A DNA stretch of 64,000 nt from Paratrimastix pyriformis (GCA_027972325.1 JAPMOS010000055.1:62001-126000); one strand, 5' to 3'; positions 19,504-29,018 are shown, counted from the stretch's first letter. The notes: generated by a model from the sequence alone, not told the origin. Made by a program: numbers and translations.

Positions 19504-19758
19504 GGCCAGAAACGGGCAGAACGCGGAGCAAAGGGAACGTGCAACGCCGAGACTTCAACCGGGGGGCCCCGTCCAGAGCGCCACCTGCGAGTTCGGCATC
19601 ATGTGTTGAACGTATTTCGTGACAAGATACACGCCCACTCCCGTCCCTGTCCCAACAACTGCAGCGTTTGTGATCTGCGACATCAATCTGTTTACGGCCG
19701 CAGAAAAAGTTCTCAGCTTCATCCTCAGCTTAATTGAAACGTTTTTATCGCTGCCGAA

Positions 19759-20424
19759 ATGGGCGCATCAGTCTCATACCAGCAGGTGCAAAACACCTTG
19801 GAGCAAAACATGACCAAGGAGCAGTACACCAATCTGCAGCGCCTTATCAGCGAACAGACGGCACAACTCAACCAACTCGTCATCTATCACGTCGACTCGG
19901 TGCGCATCGATTCCATGCAGTTGAAAAACGATCTCACCATCACCACCTCACTCGATCTTTGCCAACAGGAAGCGGATCGCCTTCATCTCTCGCAAGACGT
20001 CAAGGACCTTCTCGAAGCGGCACAACGGACAAGCGGCATCGGTGCGCTCAGCTCAGGCAATCAATCCTTCATCAACCGACTCAAGACTCAGGTAAGCATC
20101 AAAGACGTCGATAACATCATCACATCCGTCCGCCGCGACGTCACACAGAAGAATACGGTGGCCTTCCACGACGTGGGAAGCATCGACATCCGCACCATCG
20201 CGATCGGCAACAAGGGATACAACGAGGACCTCACTCACGCGCTGGAGGAACGTTTCCGTGACGTAATCGGCGATCAGGCGACGAAGGGAGACGAGAAAGC
20301 GAAACAGGACACGACCGGATTCGATCTGGCGGCCATCCTCAAATCGCTAACCGGGCCACTCATCGCGGCCGCGGGCCTTGGCGTTGTCGTTCTTGTCGGT
20401 TATACGATGGTCAAGAAGCGATAA
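19759..20424 (+). CDS. Probable N-myristoylated L1-like virion membrane protein (A1)
   Basis: 221 residues starting MGASVSYQQV, a good N-myristoylation consensus (Gly2, Ser6). A helical ectodomain with few Cys residues follows, then one C-terminal membrane helix (LIAAAGLGVVVLVGYTMV) and a basic end (KKR). This layout and the IDSMQLKNDLTIT-type middle resemble the poxvirus L1/F9 family of entry/assembly proteins found in many large and Polinton-like viruses. The start is preceded by GTTTTTATCGCTGCCGAA. The A2 copy at 31,566-32,231 is open. Confidence 0.7.
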   Translation: MGASVSYQQVQNTLEQNMTKEQYTNLQRLISEQTAQLNQLVIYHVDSVRIDSMQLKNDLTITTSLDLCQQEADRLHLSQDVKDLLEAAQRTSGIGALSSGNQSFINRLKTQVSIKDVDNIITSVRRDVTQKNTVAFHDVGSIDIRTIAIGNKGYNEDLTHALEERFRDVIGDQATKGDEKAKQDTTGFDLAAILKSLTGPLIAAAGLGVVVLVGYTMVKKR

Positions 20425-20441
20425 AGTTTTGACGCTTCTAA

Positions 20442-20831
20442 ATGTTCAGTGACGCAAACTACGGGCAGCAGGCAATCACCACCACCAGCAACGAGTTCGA
20501 CATCCAACTTTCGGAAGGCGCCATGAAACAACACCGCACACTCAGCCGTTCGTACATCAGCGCCGAGTCTACTTACGGGTTCTACATCCTCGAGATTGAT
20601 TTCCAGTTCAACAGAACGCGCGCGATGAACGTGTACAGGAAGAGTGGAGCCGACGATGAGAATTGGTATCTCGGTTACTACTTGTCGCCAATTGCGCGTG
20701 CGCATGTTCGTGTCCTCGATCCGGTGACCCGCCAGCCCACAACCGACACCATTCACTCCATCTGTCTCGTCTTTGAAACGTATTCCGGTGTGGAGAACGA
20801 CAACTCGTTCGTGCTTGATCACTGTCTGTAA
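20442..20831 (+). CDS. Unknown 129-residue protein, possible small jelly-roll (A1)
   Basis: 129 residues, rich in predicted beta strands (TYGFYILEIDFQFN, ENWYLGYYLSPIARAHVRVL, IHSICLVFETYS). It lies between the L1-like and major capsid genes on the same strand, a usual place for a minor capsid or penton subunit. It is short for a penton, and I recognise no family. The copy in A2 reads the same. Confidence 0.6.
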   Translation: MFSDANYGQQAITTTSNEFDIQLSEGAMKQHRTLSRSYISAESTYGFYILEIDFQFNRTRAMNVYRKSGADDENWYLGYYLSPIARAHVRVLDPVTRQPTTDTIHSICLVFETYSGVENDNSFVLDHCL

Positions 20832-20895
20832 AAGGGGCGAGTTTTAGGCATCACCGCGTTCACATTTTCTTTGGAGCTTCAAAACACATCTCATA

Positions 20896-22152
20896 ATGGG
20901 TGACGTGCTCAACTCTCTTCGCAACGACGTAAAGGACAGGGATAACGCCCTTGACCGGATCGTCGCCAACAACGCTTCGTGGGAAAACATCTGTGCGCCC
21001 TTCAGCAAGCTGCTCGTCCTCCAACCCAAGTGGCCTCATCGCCAGAATCTATCGTCCAGCAACCCCGCGACGTACAGCGCGCAAAACACGGTGTACAGCG
21101 TTGAATCTCCCACCTCAGTGATCGCCACCACCAACGACGTCATCAACACCACTCTCAACGCAGTCACGGTGACCGGAGGCACCAACCCTGCCTACAACAA
21201 CGGTTATGCCCTCTCACTCCTGCAACGTGTTCAATTCCTGACGAACGGCGAGCAGCTGGCTGACGTCTCTGCTCTTGGTATGTACATGATTGGATGCCGA
21301 GCGACCCCTCAAGAGCGCAGCAAGATATTTGAGATGTGGAAGATTGGTACGGCAGGTGCAGACCTCCAAAGTGCGCTCACTGCAGCGACGCCTCTCAACA
21401 TCCCACTCTACCACGTGGCGCCATTCTATCGCGTGGAAAACTTCCTCATCGCTAACCACCTCAACGGGAAGCCGCAATATCAAATCGACTACGCCCCTTA
21501 CTCTCGTGTGATCAATACAGGTGGCGGTACGGTCTCAACTGCGCCAGCGCCATCATTCGGCAGCACAACTATATATGCCGTGCATCCACGCTTCCCCGAA
21601 AAGCAACTCGATGAGCTCCAAGCCGTCAACAACCCGCAGCGCATGTTCCTCGAAACGTTCAGCAGCTGGGACAAGATCATTCCAACGGGCACAACTGTAA
21701 TCTCGGAGCCCTTGACGGTGGACAGCGTGCTCAGCGGCATCATGTTCATGATCACTCCCGATTACGGCAACGGCACTGCGTACGACCCCTACACCGAAGC
21801 CAACCGTGCGGAAGTGCAGTCGTGGTACCTCACTGCGAACGGCCGCGATATCCCCAACCTCGAAACCGATCCCACTGAATACGGCGACTACGTCAACATG
21901 AACGCCAACCTCGGAATGGGCTACGAGCGACAGCCGAAGCGCGTCTACACGCTCTCATTCCCGTACGAGGAGACTTGGGAGCACGACGTCAACTTGGGAG
22001 TCTTCCGTGCCGCAACCAGCAGCTCGCAGCCCATCCTGCACATCACGCTCAAGAACGCAACCACGGCGCAGATGCGGCTTCACGTCCTGTTCATCTACAA
22101 CCGCATCGGGGAGGTCAGCAATGGCCAGTTCCACCTGCGCTCGATCTCGTAA
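20896..22152 (+). CDS. Major capsid protein, double jelly-roll type (A1)
   Basis: 418 residues. Strand-rich throughout, with a hydrophilic N-terminus (GDVLNSLRNDVKDRDN) and the segments VQFLTNGEQLADVSALG, IPLYHVAPFYRVENFLIA and RVYTLSFPYEETWEHDVNLG. The end AQMRLHVLFIYNRIGEV is a C-terminal strand pattern typical of PLV/virophage hexon proteins. It would form the icosahedral shell. An almost identical copy lies in A2 (29,838-31,094); the translated products differ at one residue that I could see (Thr/Ala). Confidence 0.85.
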   Translation: MGDVLNSLRNDVKDRDNALDRIVANNASWENICAPFSKLLVLQPKWPHRQNLSSSNPATYSAQNTVYSVESPTSVIATTNDVINTTLNAVTVTGGTNPAYNNGYALSLLQRVQFLTNGEQLADVSALGMYMIGCRATPQERSKIFEMWKIGTAGADLQSALTAATPLNIPLYHVAPFYRVENFLIANHLNGKPQYQIDYAPYSRVINTGGGTVSTAPAPSFGSTTIYAVHPRFPEKQLDELQAVNNPQRMFLETFSSWDKIIPTGTTVISEPLTVDSVLSGIMFMITPDYGNGTAYDPYTEANRAEVQSWYLTANGRDIPNLETDPTEYGDYVNMNANLGMGYERQPKRVYTLSFPYEETWEHDVNLGVFRAATSSSQPILHITLKNATTAQMRLHVLFIYNRIGEVSNGQFHLRSIS

Positions 22153-22174
22153 GCAAAAAAGAAAGCATCTCCGC

Positions 22175-22456
22175 TCATTCGATCACCTCAACCTCTACCT
22201 TCTGAACTGGAGGCGCGAACTTGAAGTAGGTCTTCTCTTTACCGTTGGCGTCATGAAACTGTCGCTTCGCGCAGACGCCCTTGTGAATGATATCGCCCTG
22301 CGGGTTGAGGAACTCAGCCGCATACTTTATCTTCTCATTCTTGAACTCACCGTCCGCCGTGATGCGAATGGACTTTACAACGCCGCCAGTAAGCTCCTGA
22401 ACGCGCGCCACCATCTTAGTCTGATTCAGCCACTGAACACCTTCGGCTTGAGCCAT
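22175..22456 (-). CDS. Small unknown protein near the right end (A1)
   Basis: 93 residues from the ATG at 22,456 (MAQAEGVQWLNQTK). The frame is open further upstream, but this ATG is conserved and preceded by an A-rich leader. Strand-rich composition (GGVVKSIRITADGEFKNEK, YAAEF) suggests a small folded domain, perhaps nucleic-acid binding (basic). It converges tail-to-tail on the capsid gene and is divergent from 22,534-22,971. A near-identical copy is in A2. No family recognised. Confidence 0.6.
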   Translation of the reverse strand: MAQAEGVQWLNQTKMVARVQELTGGVVKSIRITADGEFKNEKIKYAAEFLNPQGDIIHKGVCAKRQFHDANGKEKTYFKFAPPVQKVEVEVIE

Positions 22457-22533
22457 TCTTTTGTTATCCCTAAAATTTCGCGAAATTTTGGAATCCGGAA
22501 AAGTGAAACATTTTCCCATTCTCAAAAAGCAAG

Positions 22534-22971
22534 ATGCAAACAACAGAGAAGCAAGACGAGTCGCCACGTAGCTATCAGCATCGCAACATTGAACTCGAAT
22601 CTGAGGACCCAATGGAGCGTCGCCGAGAGTACAAGAAGAAGTACATGGTGAGCGTCAAGGAGGACCAGCAGCAAACGCGTCACCGCAACAAGCGGCGCAA
22701 CATCGTGCTCACGGAAACCGATCCCGTCAAGCGTGCGGCAGAGTACAGGAGGAAGTATAAGGAGTTGCGCAAGCTGGAAAGCCAAACGAGCCCATCAGTC
22801 GAGTACAGCTCACAAGAAGCCCTCGCATCAGCGCTCAAGGAAGCAGCGGCAGCAATCGATACCCTGCCATCTGACTTCAACGAAACGGCAGACCTTCTCG
22901 CGTCGACTCTCTTCGCTCTTAGCCTCAACCGTCGCCTCGAGTCCATCCATCACGCTCCCGACGCCGAATGA
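22534..22971 (+). CDS. Basic helical protein at the right end (A1)
   Basis: 145 residues. The first half contains two similar basic units (RRREYKKKYM, RAAEYRRKYKELRKLE) and a repeated RN(I)xLExDP-like motif (RNIELESEDP, RNIVLTETDP), so it is an internal duplication. The second half is helical and acidic to neutral. It is possibly a DNA-binding or core protein; function unknown. It is the last gene before the right terminal repeat and is divergent from 22,175-22,456. Confidence 0.6.
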   Translation: MQTTEKQDESPRSYQHRNIELESEDPMERRREYKKKYMVSVKEDQQQTRHRNKRRNIVLTETDPVKRAAEYRRKYKELRKLESQTSPSVEYSSQEALASALKEAAAAIDTLPSDFNETADLLASTLFALSLNRRLESIHHAPDAE

Positions 22972-22995
22972 ACAATTTTGGCGCCACATTTTTGG

Positions 22996-23247
22996 CTCAA
23001 CCTCGATTCGTAACCGCCGCCGGTGTCACACGTTCTCCCAAACGTCCGAATCCCCTCTATCTCAGTGTCACACCTACATATTCCCAAGACTTCCATCACC
23101 GCGCTCGGTGCAGGTGTCACACGTTCCCCGTAACGTCCGGACCCCCTCTATCTCAAGTGTCACACGTAGGAAGTCCTGGGAATAATGTAGGTGTGACACT
23201 CTCGCTAGGCCCCGCCGGAGACCCTTCCGCCTTTTTAGCCCCTCCGG
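22996..23247 (-). repeat. Right terminal inverted repeat of A1
   Basis: Inverted counterpart of 705-957 with the same TGTGACAC iterons. Just beyond it (23,248 onward) the sequence CCCCCTTAGTCGC continues into element C, and the same junction sequence recurs outside the A2 repeat at 28,740. Confidence 0.93.
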
Positions 23248-23417
23248 ACCCCCCTTAGTCGCTCTTGCGGCAGGTACGAGGTGTCACACCTACAACACGC
23301 GAGGGGTCTGAGTTTAACGTCCGAGGGGGGTCTACCGACTACCAAAAGATGGCTCGCCATACTATCTATTATTTCTTAAGTCTTCCTCGGACTTCCAACG
23401 TGTGACACTTTCGATAG

Positions 23418-23820
23418 ACCCCCTTACTCGCTCTTGCGGCCCCTCCTCGGCGTGTGCGCTTGTTTTGACGTTACCGACAGGGGAAGCGGCAAGGGTTCTG
23501 GAGATAACGATAGTAAAGGGTCGCGCAACGTGAAGCCGGAGGTGTCACACCTACACCAGAAATGAATAGTATATAGTAGTAGGTCGAGCCATCTTTTGTA
23601 GGTGTGACACTTGATATCAGCCGGAAAGTTGGTGATAACAAACTCGCGAAAACAGGAAGACCCCCGATTTTTTGGAGTTGCGCGAAATCCGCAAATTTTA
23701 TATACTCACGGACTTCCCAATATTTTATATACGGGCCACCCACCCACCCACCCACCCACCCACCCACCCACCCACCCACCCACCCACCCCACCCAGGGTT
23801 TAAAAACAGCTATATATTTA
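23418..23820 (+). repeat. Left inverted repeat of element C
   Basis: Pairs with ~28,312-28,740 in inverted orientation. Shared landmarks are CGCTCTTGCGGCCCCTCC, GGTGTCACACCTACACCAG, AAAGATGGCTCG or a close variant, CGGAAAGTTGGTGATAACA, the CCCA array and GTTTAAAAAC. Pairing stays high across the GC-rich and AT-rich parts. Confidence 0.85.
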
Positions 23821-24422
23821 AAAAGCAGTTGCTTTAATGTTCTTGTGAGACGATCAATGATTCCGAGTCGATTTCCACCAACAATGTGATCATCACTTGC
23901 AGATTCAAAACGACAAATAATATTGCGGTCGTTGTTGAAAGCAAGGAATGATTTTTCATTAAATTCGTCATCCCCTTCAAGTTGGTAAGGGGGATTTTGA
24001 ATATCATGTTGTAAATTATTTAAGAATTCTTTGTAAGCTCGTAATGTGTCAGACATTGACCGATCCTTTAATTTATAAATATAAGCTTTGCGACTCAGAA
24101 TGTCGACACATAAAAGAAATGCATAAAGATGATCATTATTTAATGTTTTTATGGATGTTTTATTTTTAATCTGAGATAGTGCTTTTGGAACATAAATTTT
24201 ATCAATTTGAAAGGTCAAAGGAGGTGCCACAATTCGTAGGAAATTTGCTTTTTTGATGAGAGGTTTTTTTGCGAGTTGGTGAACTTCCTGTTTTTGAAGC
24301 CATGATTTGACCTCTGATTTTGGGAGATCAATATGATCATCTTGTAGTTTTTTGTAAAATTTGTCGAAGCTTTGGAAACCAAATTGTGGGTCATAATATT
24401 TTTCTTCTAAAGTTTTATTCAT
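23706..24422 (-). pseudogene. rve-type (DDE superfamily) integrase of element C
   Basis: About 238 codons. It contains an rve core pattern: LCVDILSRKAYIYKL (first acidic motif), a Glu/Asp-rich middle (GDDEFNEKSF) and IIDRLTRTLKQLL, the form seen in integrases of Polinton and virophage-like elements. An N-terminal helical region precedes it. It should insert C into DNA. The 3' end of the frame enters the GGGT array of the terminal repeat, so the true C-terminus is uncertain. The element as a whole is a broken fossil. Confidence 0.65.
23736..23797 (+). repeat. (CCCA)n array in the left repeat of C
   Basis: About 62 bp of tandem CCCA, the complement of the (GGGT)n array at 28,339-28,423. The integrase open frame runs into it on the minus strand (VGGWVGGW repeats). 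Confidence 0.95.
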
Positions 24423-24445
24423 TTTTATATATTTACTTGAGATAA

Positions 24446-27400
24446 TTATAATGCGACATTAATGAATTCATAATTTGTGGAACGAGAGAGAGCGACATAT
24501 TTCATGCGGCTATCAAATGCCTCCCATTGATGAATGGTATAAGGTTGATTGAGAGTGAGGCCTTGAGAGCTATGGCAGGTGGTGGCAAATGCAAGATAGA
24601 ATAAAGACTGGAAGTCATCGAAAGGTATTTCCTTACAATCGTTTTCCAGAGGATTGAAAATGGTTATTTTTTTGGACTTTCTATCAATTTTCTTGACAGT
24701 AAAGCGTTGGTTATTATACACCTCGAAAGCCTTATTATTTGCTCGCCCAATAATTGGCATACCTTCGAGTAAATCCACATCTTGGCTGTCGGGATCGTTT
24801 TTATATTTTTTGGAAATGGACGGGTTTGAGTTTATTGTGTGATGCAATAAAGCGTAACATACATACGTGATTTAATTCAATACGTTTTTTGTTGGTAAAA
24901 CAAATATGAAGCATAGGATTGAGTGCGTTATGGAAGTCTGTTTTATGGAGATTTTTAATATTTATTGGGTCACAAATGTCAAATAATTTCCGGTCAGCAC
25001 GACGACACTTTGTGAGATGAATCATATGGAAATTTGATAATTCTTTCACGATCATTGAGTGTTCGTAATCGAGTCATCAGCGACAGGAAGAAGTTGCTCA
25101 AAGTCACCGACAAGAATGAATTTCAAATTAGGGAGAGCGAGTTGTAACATTCGGAAGAATGTGAAGAAATATGAAGAGCACATACTGATTTCGTCAATAA
25201 TTAGCACATCAACATTGAAACAATTGAAAAATACGTGTTTATTTTTGCTCGCCATATTTAATAATTTGTGAAGCGTGATGCCAGCTTCATATAAACGAGC
25301 ACTAATATTTGTAGGGGTTGTGACACGGTAAGTGCGTCCTGTTGTCGTGAGTTTTTCAATAATTTTGTTGGTTAAAGTAGTTTTACCACAACCAGCGCGT
25401 GCATTGATGAGAGTGCTAACAATTGGTGTCTTTTTGTCGGTTGGAACAACATAATCAACAAGGGGTGAAAAGTCTTTATCAATCTTTTCATCGGTAACGA
25501 CAGTAATTTGTTGTTCTGAATAATGATATTCGTTGAATGTATAACCCTTCATGCGCTCACAGAAGCGGGTTTTTGAAATTGCTTCAAATTGATATTTTGG
25601 ATACTTGTTTCATGATCCCAAAATGAAGTATCAATGATGTCTCGTAATTTATCGGTATCATCATCGAAAGAGTATGGAACATAGCAAGTGACACAATCTG
25701 TGTTATAACGAGAAACAATGCCACCATGGTCAATAATTTTATGCCGGAGTATATCCAATTCGATAGCTTCTTGTTCGACGACGAATTGATAAATCGGACG
25801 ACGGTCGCCAAAGATCAAAGATTCGGTTTGATGGAAGATTGAAAAGATGGTTTTGTTTTCATTAGTCTCGACGAATGCATTTTCTGAAGTGAGGAAGTCA
25901 CACAAAGCCTGAGATTTATCGGTTGTATAATGGAGAGATGATTGTGAAGTTTTAATTCGGTTCATGCAACCGATCCATCCATTAATGCTGAGTTTGCCAA
26001 ATTGAGTGAAGTTACGAGTGATATTATTTATTGCCTCTTGATCTGTTATTTGATGATCTTGAATATAATGTTTGGCGGATTGGTCGACAATATTCACGAA
26101 GCCGTCAATCACATCATTGAATTTATTATCTTTTATTGGGAGAGAGCAAACAATCTTATATTTAATATCGTCAAGTGAGAAGTAACCCATTTTGAGACAA
26201 TGAGTGATAGTGTTATGGTAATACCAGCCAGATCCACGTGTTGGAAAATAGTGAGATGTTTCCACATACTATTTTCCACAAACAATCTTATCATTATTTT
26301 TATCGAAAGGAGTCACTTGATCCATGACACAGAACCGTGGGATATCGGTGTGGGCATGCATTAAAATATTCCGTCGAGTTTTCCGCATATCGATTTTCGT
26401 TTGAATGTATATACCAAAGAAATCTGGAGAGAGTTCATAAGGGACATCTTCAACGAAAGCATAAGGAGTATATTGAGAGATGATATCAAAGACTTGTTGG
26501 TTGTAATAACTACGAGTGTTATCAATCTTAGAATATTTACCGTTCTCGCGTTCTGCTTTGCATTTCTTTAAATGGCAAGATTTGCATAGCACTTGTAAAT
26601 TGTCAAGATGTGTGAGGCCACCTTGACATACTGGGGTGATGTGATCGATTTCTGGATCGTCAGGGAAGCATTGACAGACAGTGCATTTACCGAGAGATTT
26701 GTTGAATACCTCTCGTTTAAGTTGGTCAGAAACGTTGCATCGTTCATTGGAATCACATTGCTTCTCAAATTTCGAGAAGATGACATAACTTGGTTGGTTA
26801 TTGAACGGTATATCAAGAGATTTGCAGATGGAGAGAGCATTTTATACGAGATCGATGAGGCTTTGTGATAATTGGAATCTGCATATAAATGAACGACATG
26901 ATTATCATCGCGTTGGTATTTAATATAGCAAACAGAATGGCCTTGTAAGTGAATATTTTGGAAGACACTTGGAAGTTGAGTTTTGTTAACATTTCCATCA
27001 ACATATCGAATAGATCATCACAAGAATACATGACATTCGCACCATTTTCAAGGGTATGAAGATCTTCAATGTGAATATTTTCATGGATTTCTTTGTAAGT
27101 GCCGTTAGCATTAATGAAAGTATTTGTGTCTTTAATTGGAGTTTCATCTTGGAATAATGAAGTGCGAATATTATTGACCTTTGTGTCCTTTTACGAGAGT
27201 TTAATATTGTTGTGATTACACTTTCTTCTGTGATTAAATAACAATGGTTATTATTGAGGATGAAGATAAATGGTTTCTTTTTGTAACATTCATCGGATAG
27301 ATTTGGAAGTTTGAAGTTCTTTGGGATAGAGATAGGATGCCTGTTGGTGGCGACATATTTATGGAATAGGACATTATTCCAGTCAAATGCATAACATGTG

Positions 27401-28160
27401 ATGTTCAGTTGAGTGCAAATAAATACGATATCATTCGTAGTGATACCATTTTCAATATATTTATTTAATTTGTCAGTGTTATTGAGGTCGGAATGAAGAA
27501 GTTTCAATATATGGATAATATATTGACGAGAGACATGGATACTGGAAAAGCAACGCATCAATGACACAATTGTGATCTTTGAAGCTCCGTTTATAAGAGC
27601 CAACACCTTTAATATCAATAGCAGGAGGAGACCATGCACGCATTGGAATATTATGTTTTAATGTGAGAGAGTTAATTCGTTCAAGTTCAAGAGGTGAATC
27701 CATGAGGTTTTCAGTGAAGTTGCAGATAGATTTTCAATGGATTCAATATTTAAACTGTAAACTTGAAGAGACATCTGTTTTGTTTTAAATCTTCTGATTT
27801 TTGGAGATCATGTATCAAGTAGTCGCGAATGAGAATTTCATGGCCGATGTCCGCAACATACGATGGGACAAGGACTTTAACTCTAAATTTGAATGAAGCG
27901 AGCTCGCTTACATCATCTTCATAACGATAAAGTTTGCTTTTCCTGTGCAGTATACTGGAACTTGTGTCATATCTTGGTCATAATCAATCAAATTAATATC
28001 TTCTTGATTTTGTATTTCTTCTTGCGTTTTGGCAATTCAATTGGTTGGTATTTTTCAGATCTTTGTTGAATTGTCCCACTTTCTTGTGCATTTCGATAGT
28101 CCGATTGTGAATATCAATGAGGGTATCAAGGTAATGATTTGTGCGACGTGGACTCATTTT
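24446..28160 (-). pseudogene. Degenerate replication gene of element C: OTU-like, HNH, PolB and SF1 helicase parts
   Basis: A run of minus-strand coding remains in one order, suggesting a single large gene with many breaks. Recognisable parts: an N-terminal helical part (~27,980-28,160); an OTU-like cysteine protease candidate (~27,250-27,700: KDHNCVIDALLFQYP and a later NNNHCYLIT); an HNH nuclease (~26,570-26,710: CTVCQC..., IDHITPVCQGG, LCKSCHLKK); a family-B polymerase palm (~25,560-26,260: GKLSINGWIGCMNR and YNTDCVTCY); and a Pif1/RecD-like SF1 helicase (~24,450-25,550: Walker A ARAGCGKTT, VLIIDEISM, C-terminal YVALSRST). A self-contained replication protein is inferred. Confidence 0.6.
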
Positions 28161-28311
28161 TGGTTGGAATTCACATATGAAGCGAGATGATTTGCGACCA
28201 CACGTTGGATTGGTAATTCTGAGTTGGAATATTTTTTCAGTGACTGAGCATAGTTTTGGTCATAATTTTTGGGCAATTAATTTCTTAATGATGGAAGTTA
28301 ATTTTTGGAAC

Positions 28312-28740
28312 ATTTATATATATATGTTTTTAAAACCTGGGTGGGGTGGGGTGGGTGGGTGGGTGGGTGGGTGGGTGGGTGGGTGGGTGGGTGGGTGGGT
28401 GGGTGGGTGGGTGGGTGGGTGGGCCGTATATAAAATATTGGGAAGTCCGCGAGTATATAAAATTTGCGGATTTCGCGCGACTCCAAAAAATCGGGGTCTT
28501 CCCGTTTTCGCGAGTTTGTTATCACCAACTTTCCGGTTGATATCAAGTGTCACACCTACAAAAGATGGCTCGGCCTACTACTATATACTATTCATTTCTG
28601 GTGTAGGTGTGACACCTCCGGCTTCACGTTGCCCGCCCCTTTACTATCGTTATCTCCAGAACCCTTGCCGCTTCCCCTGTCGGCAAGGTCGAAACAAGCG
28701 CACACGAATCGGAGGGGCCGCAAGAGCGAGTAAGGGGGGT
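28312..28740 (-). repeat. Right inverted repeat of element C
   Basis: Inverted partner of 23,418-23,820. It continues without a gap into the A2 terminal repeat through AAGGGGGGTCCGGAGGGG, the same junction as on the A1 side. Confidence 0.85.
28339..28423 (+). repeat. (GGGT)n array in the right repeat of C
   Basis: About 85 bp of tandem GGGT, longer than its partner at 23,736-23,797, as expected for a slippage-prone array. Confidence 0.95.
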
Positions 28741-28993
28741 CCGGAGGGGCTAAAAAGGCGGAAGGGTCTCCGGCGGGGCCTAGCGAGAGTGTCACACCTA
28801 CATTATTCCCAGGACTTCCTACGTGTGACACTTGAGATAGAGGGGGTCCGGACGTTACGGGGAACGTGTGACACCTGCACCGAGCGCGGTGATGGAAGTC
28901 TTGGGAATATGTAGGTGTGACACTTGAGATAGAGGGGGTCCGGACGTTTGGGAGAAGGTGTGACACCGGCGGCGGTTACGAATCGAGGTTGAG
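28741..28993 (+). repeat. Terminal repeat of A2
   Basis: Same sequence and orientation as 705-957, with all five TGTGACAC-type iterons. The interior side continues GCCAAAAAATGTGGCGCC, as on the right side of A1, confirming that this is the right end of A inverted. Confidence 0.93.
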
Positions 28994-29018
28994 CCAAAAA
29001 ATGTGGCGCCAAAATTGT

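Larger units (their letters stand above)
18087..19567 (-). mobile_element. 1.48-kb inserted sequence with 9-bp target duplication, retro-insertion-like
   Basis: Comparison with the uninterrupted A2 copy gives exact ends: 18,087 and 19,567, flanked by CCCGTCCAG at 18,078-18,086 and 19,568-19,576. No terminal inverted repeats are visible. Read on the minus strand it has a ~64-bp 5' leader, a 363-codon open frame, a ~325-bp 3' untranslated stretch and a 3' end in short CAA repeats (ACAACAACAA). This shape suits a retrocopy or a short non-LTR-type element better than a cut-and-paste transposon. An unknown DNA transposon without inverted repeats remains possible. Confidence 0.7.
17669..19683 (-). 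pseudogene. Membrane-anchored protein gene split by a 1.48-kb insertion (A1)
   Basis: The uninterrupted counterpart in A2 (32,307-32,828) encodes ~173 residues. It has an N-terminal hydrophobic region (AAVVGTGTGVGVYLV), a second (VALWTGVAAGSSYLL) and a soluble C-terminal domain with VTAYNDMKQQFYFYRESGD. In A1 the same gene is divided by the sequence 18,087-19,567, with the 9-bp CCCGTCCAG on both sides. Its function is unknown; its place next to the L1-like gene suggests a virion membrane protein. Confidence 0.8.
705..23247. mobile_element. Element A1: GC-rich Polinton-like virus, near-whole fossil
   Basis: About 22.5 kb bounded by ~253-bp terminal inverted repeats (705-957 and 22,996-23,247). 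Parts in order: PolB-primase-helicase, tyrosine recombinase, small genes, S74 fibre, coiled-coil membrane protein, C2H2 protein, A32-type packaging ATPase, small membrane proteins, L1-like protein, major capsid protein, two small genes. The left ~16 kb is read on the minus strand, while most of the capsid end is plus. It is largely open, with about one break plus one inserted 1.48-kb sequence. Near identity with A2 suggests recent activity or recent duplication. It belongs with Polinton-like viruses/virophage-like elements; the subgroup is not resolved. Confidence 0.9.
23248..28740. mobile_element. Element C: AT-rich integrase/PolB/helicase element without visible capsid genes
   Basis: About 5.5 kb between the A1 and A2 terminal repeats. 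It has its own inverted repeats of roughly 400 bp (left ~23,418-23,820, right ~28,312-28,740), each including a (GGGT)n array. The left side has an extra ~170 bp with further TGTGACAC motifs. The interior is AT-rich and coded on the minus strand: an rve-type integrase, and a long replication gene with OTU-like, HNH, family-B polymerase and SF1 helicase parts. It is heavily broken (many breaks), so older than A1/A2. I find no capsid, ATPase or protease. It could be a reduced Polinton relative or a transpoviron-like satellite. Confidence 0.7.

Noticed and set aside
23248-28740. C as a mere outer part of A's own terminal repeats
   Set aside because: A1's left end lacks the C sequences entirely and C contains several kilobases of its own coding remains, although a history in which A's ends once extended into C's repeats cannot be excluded.
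28141-28914. 257-codon plus-strand frame across the GGGT array
   Set aside because: It runs through element C's terminal repeat and tandem GGGT; composition is repeat-driven (GGWVGGWV) and no domain is present.
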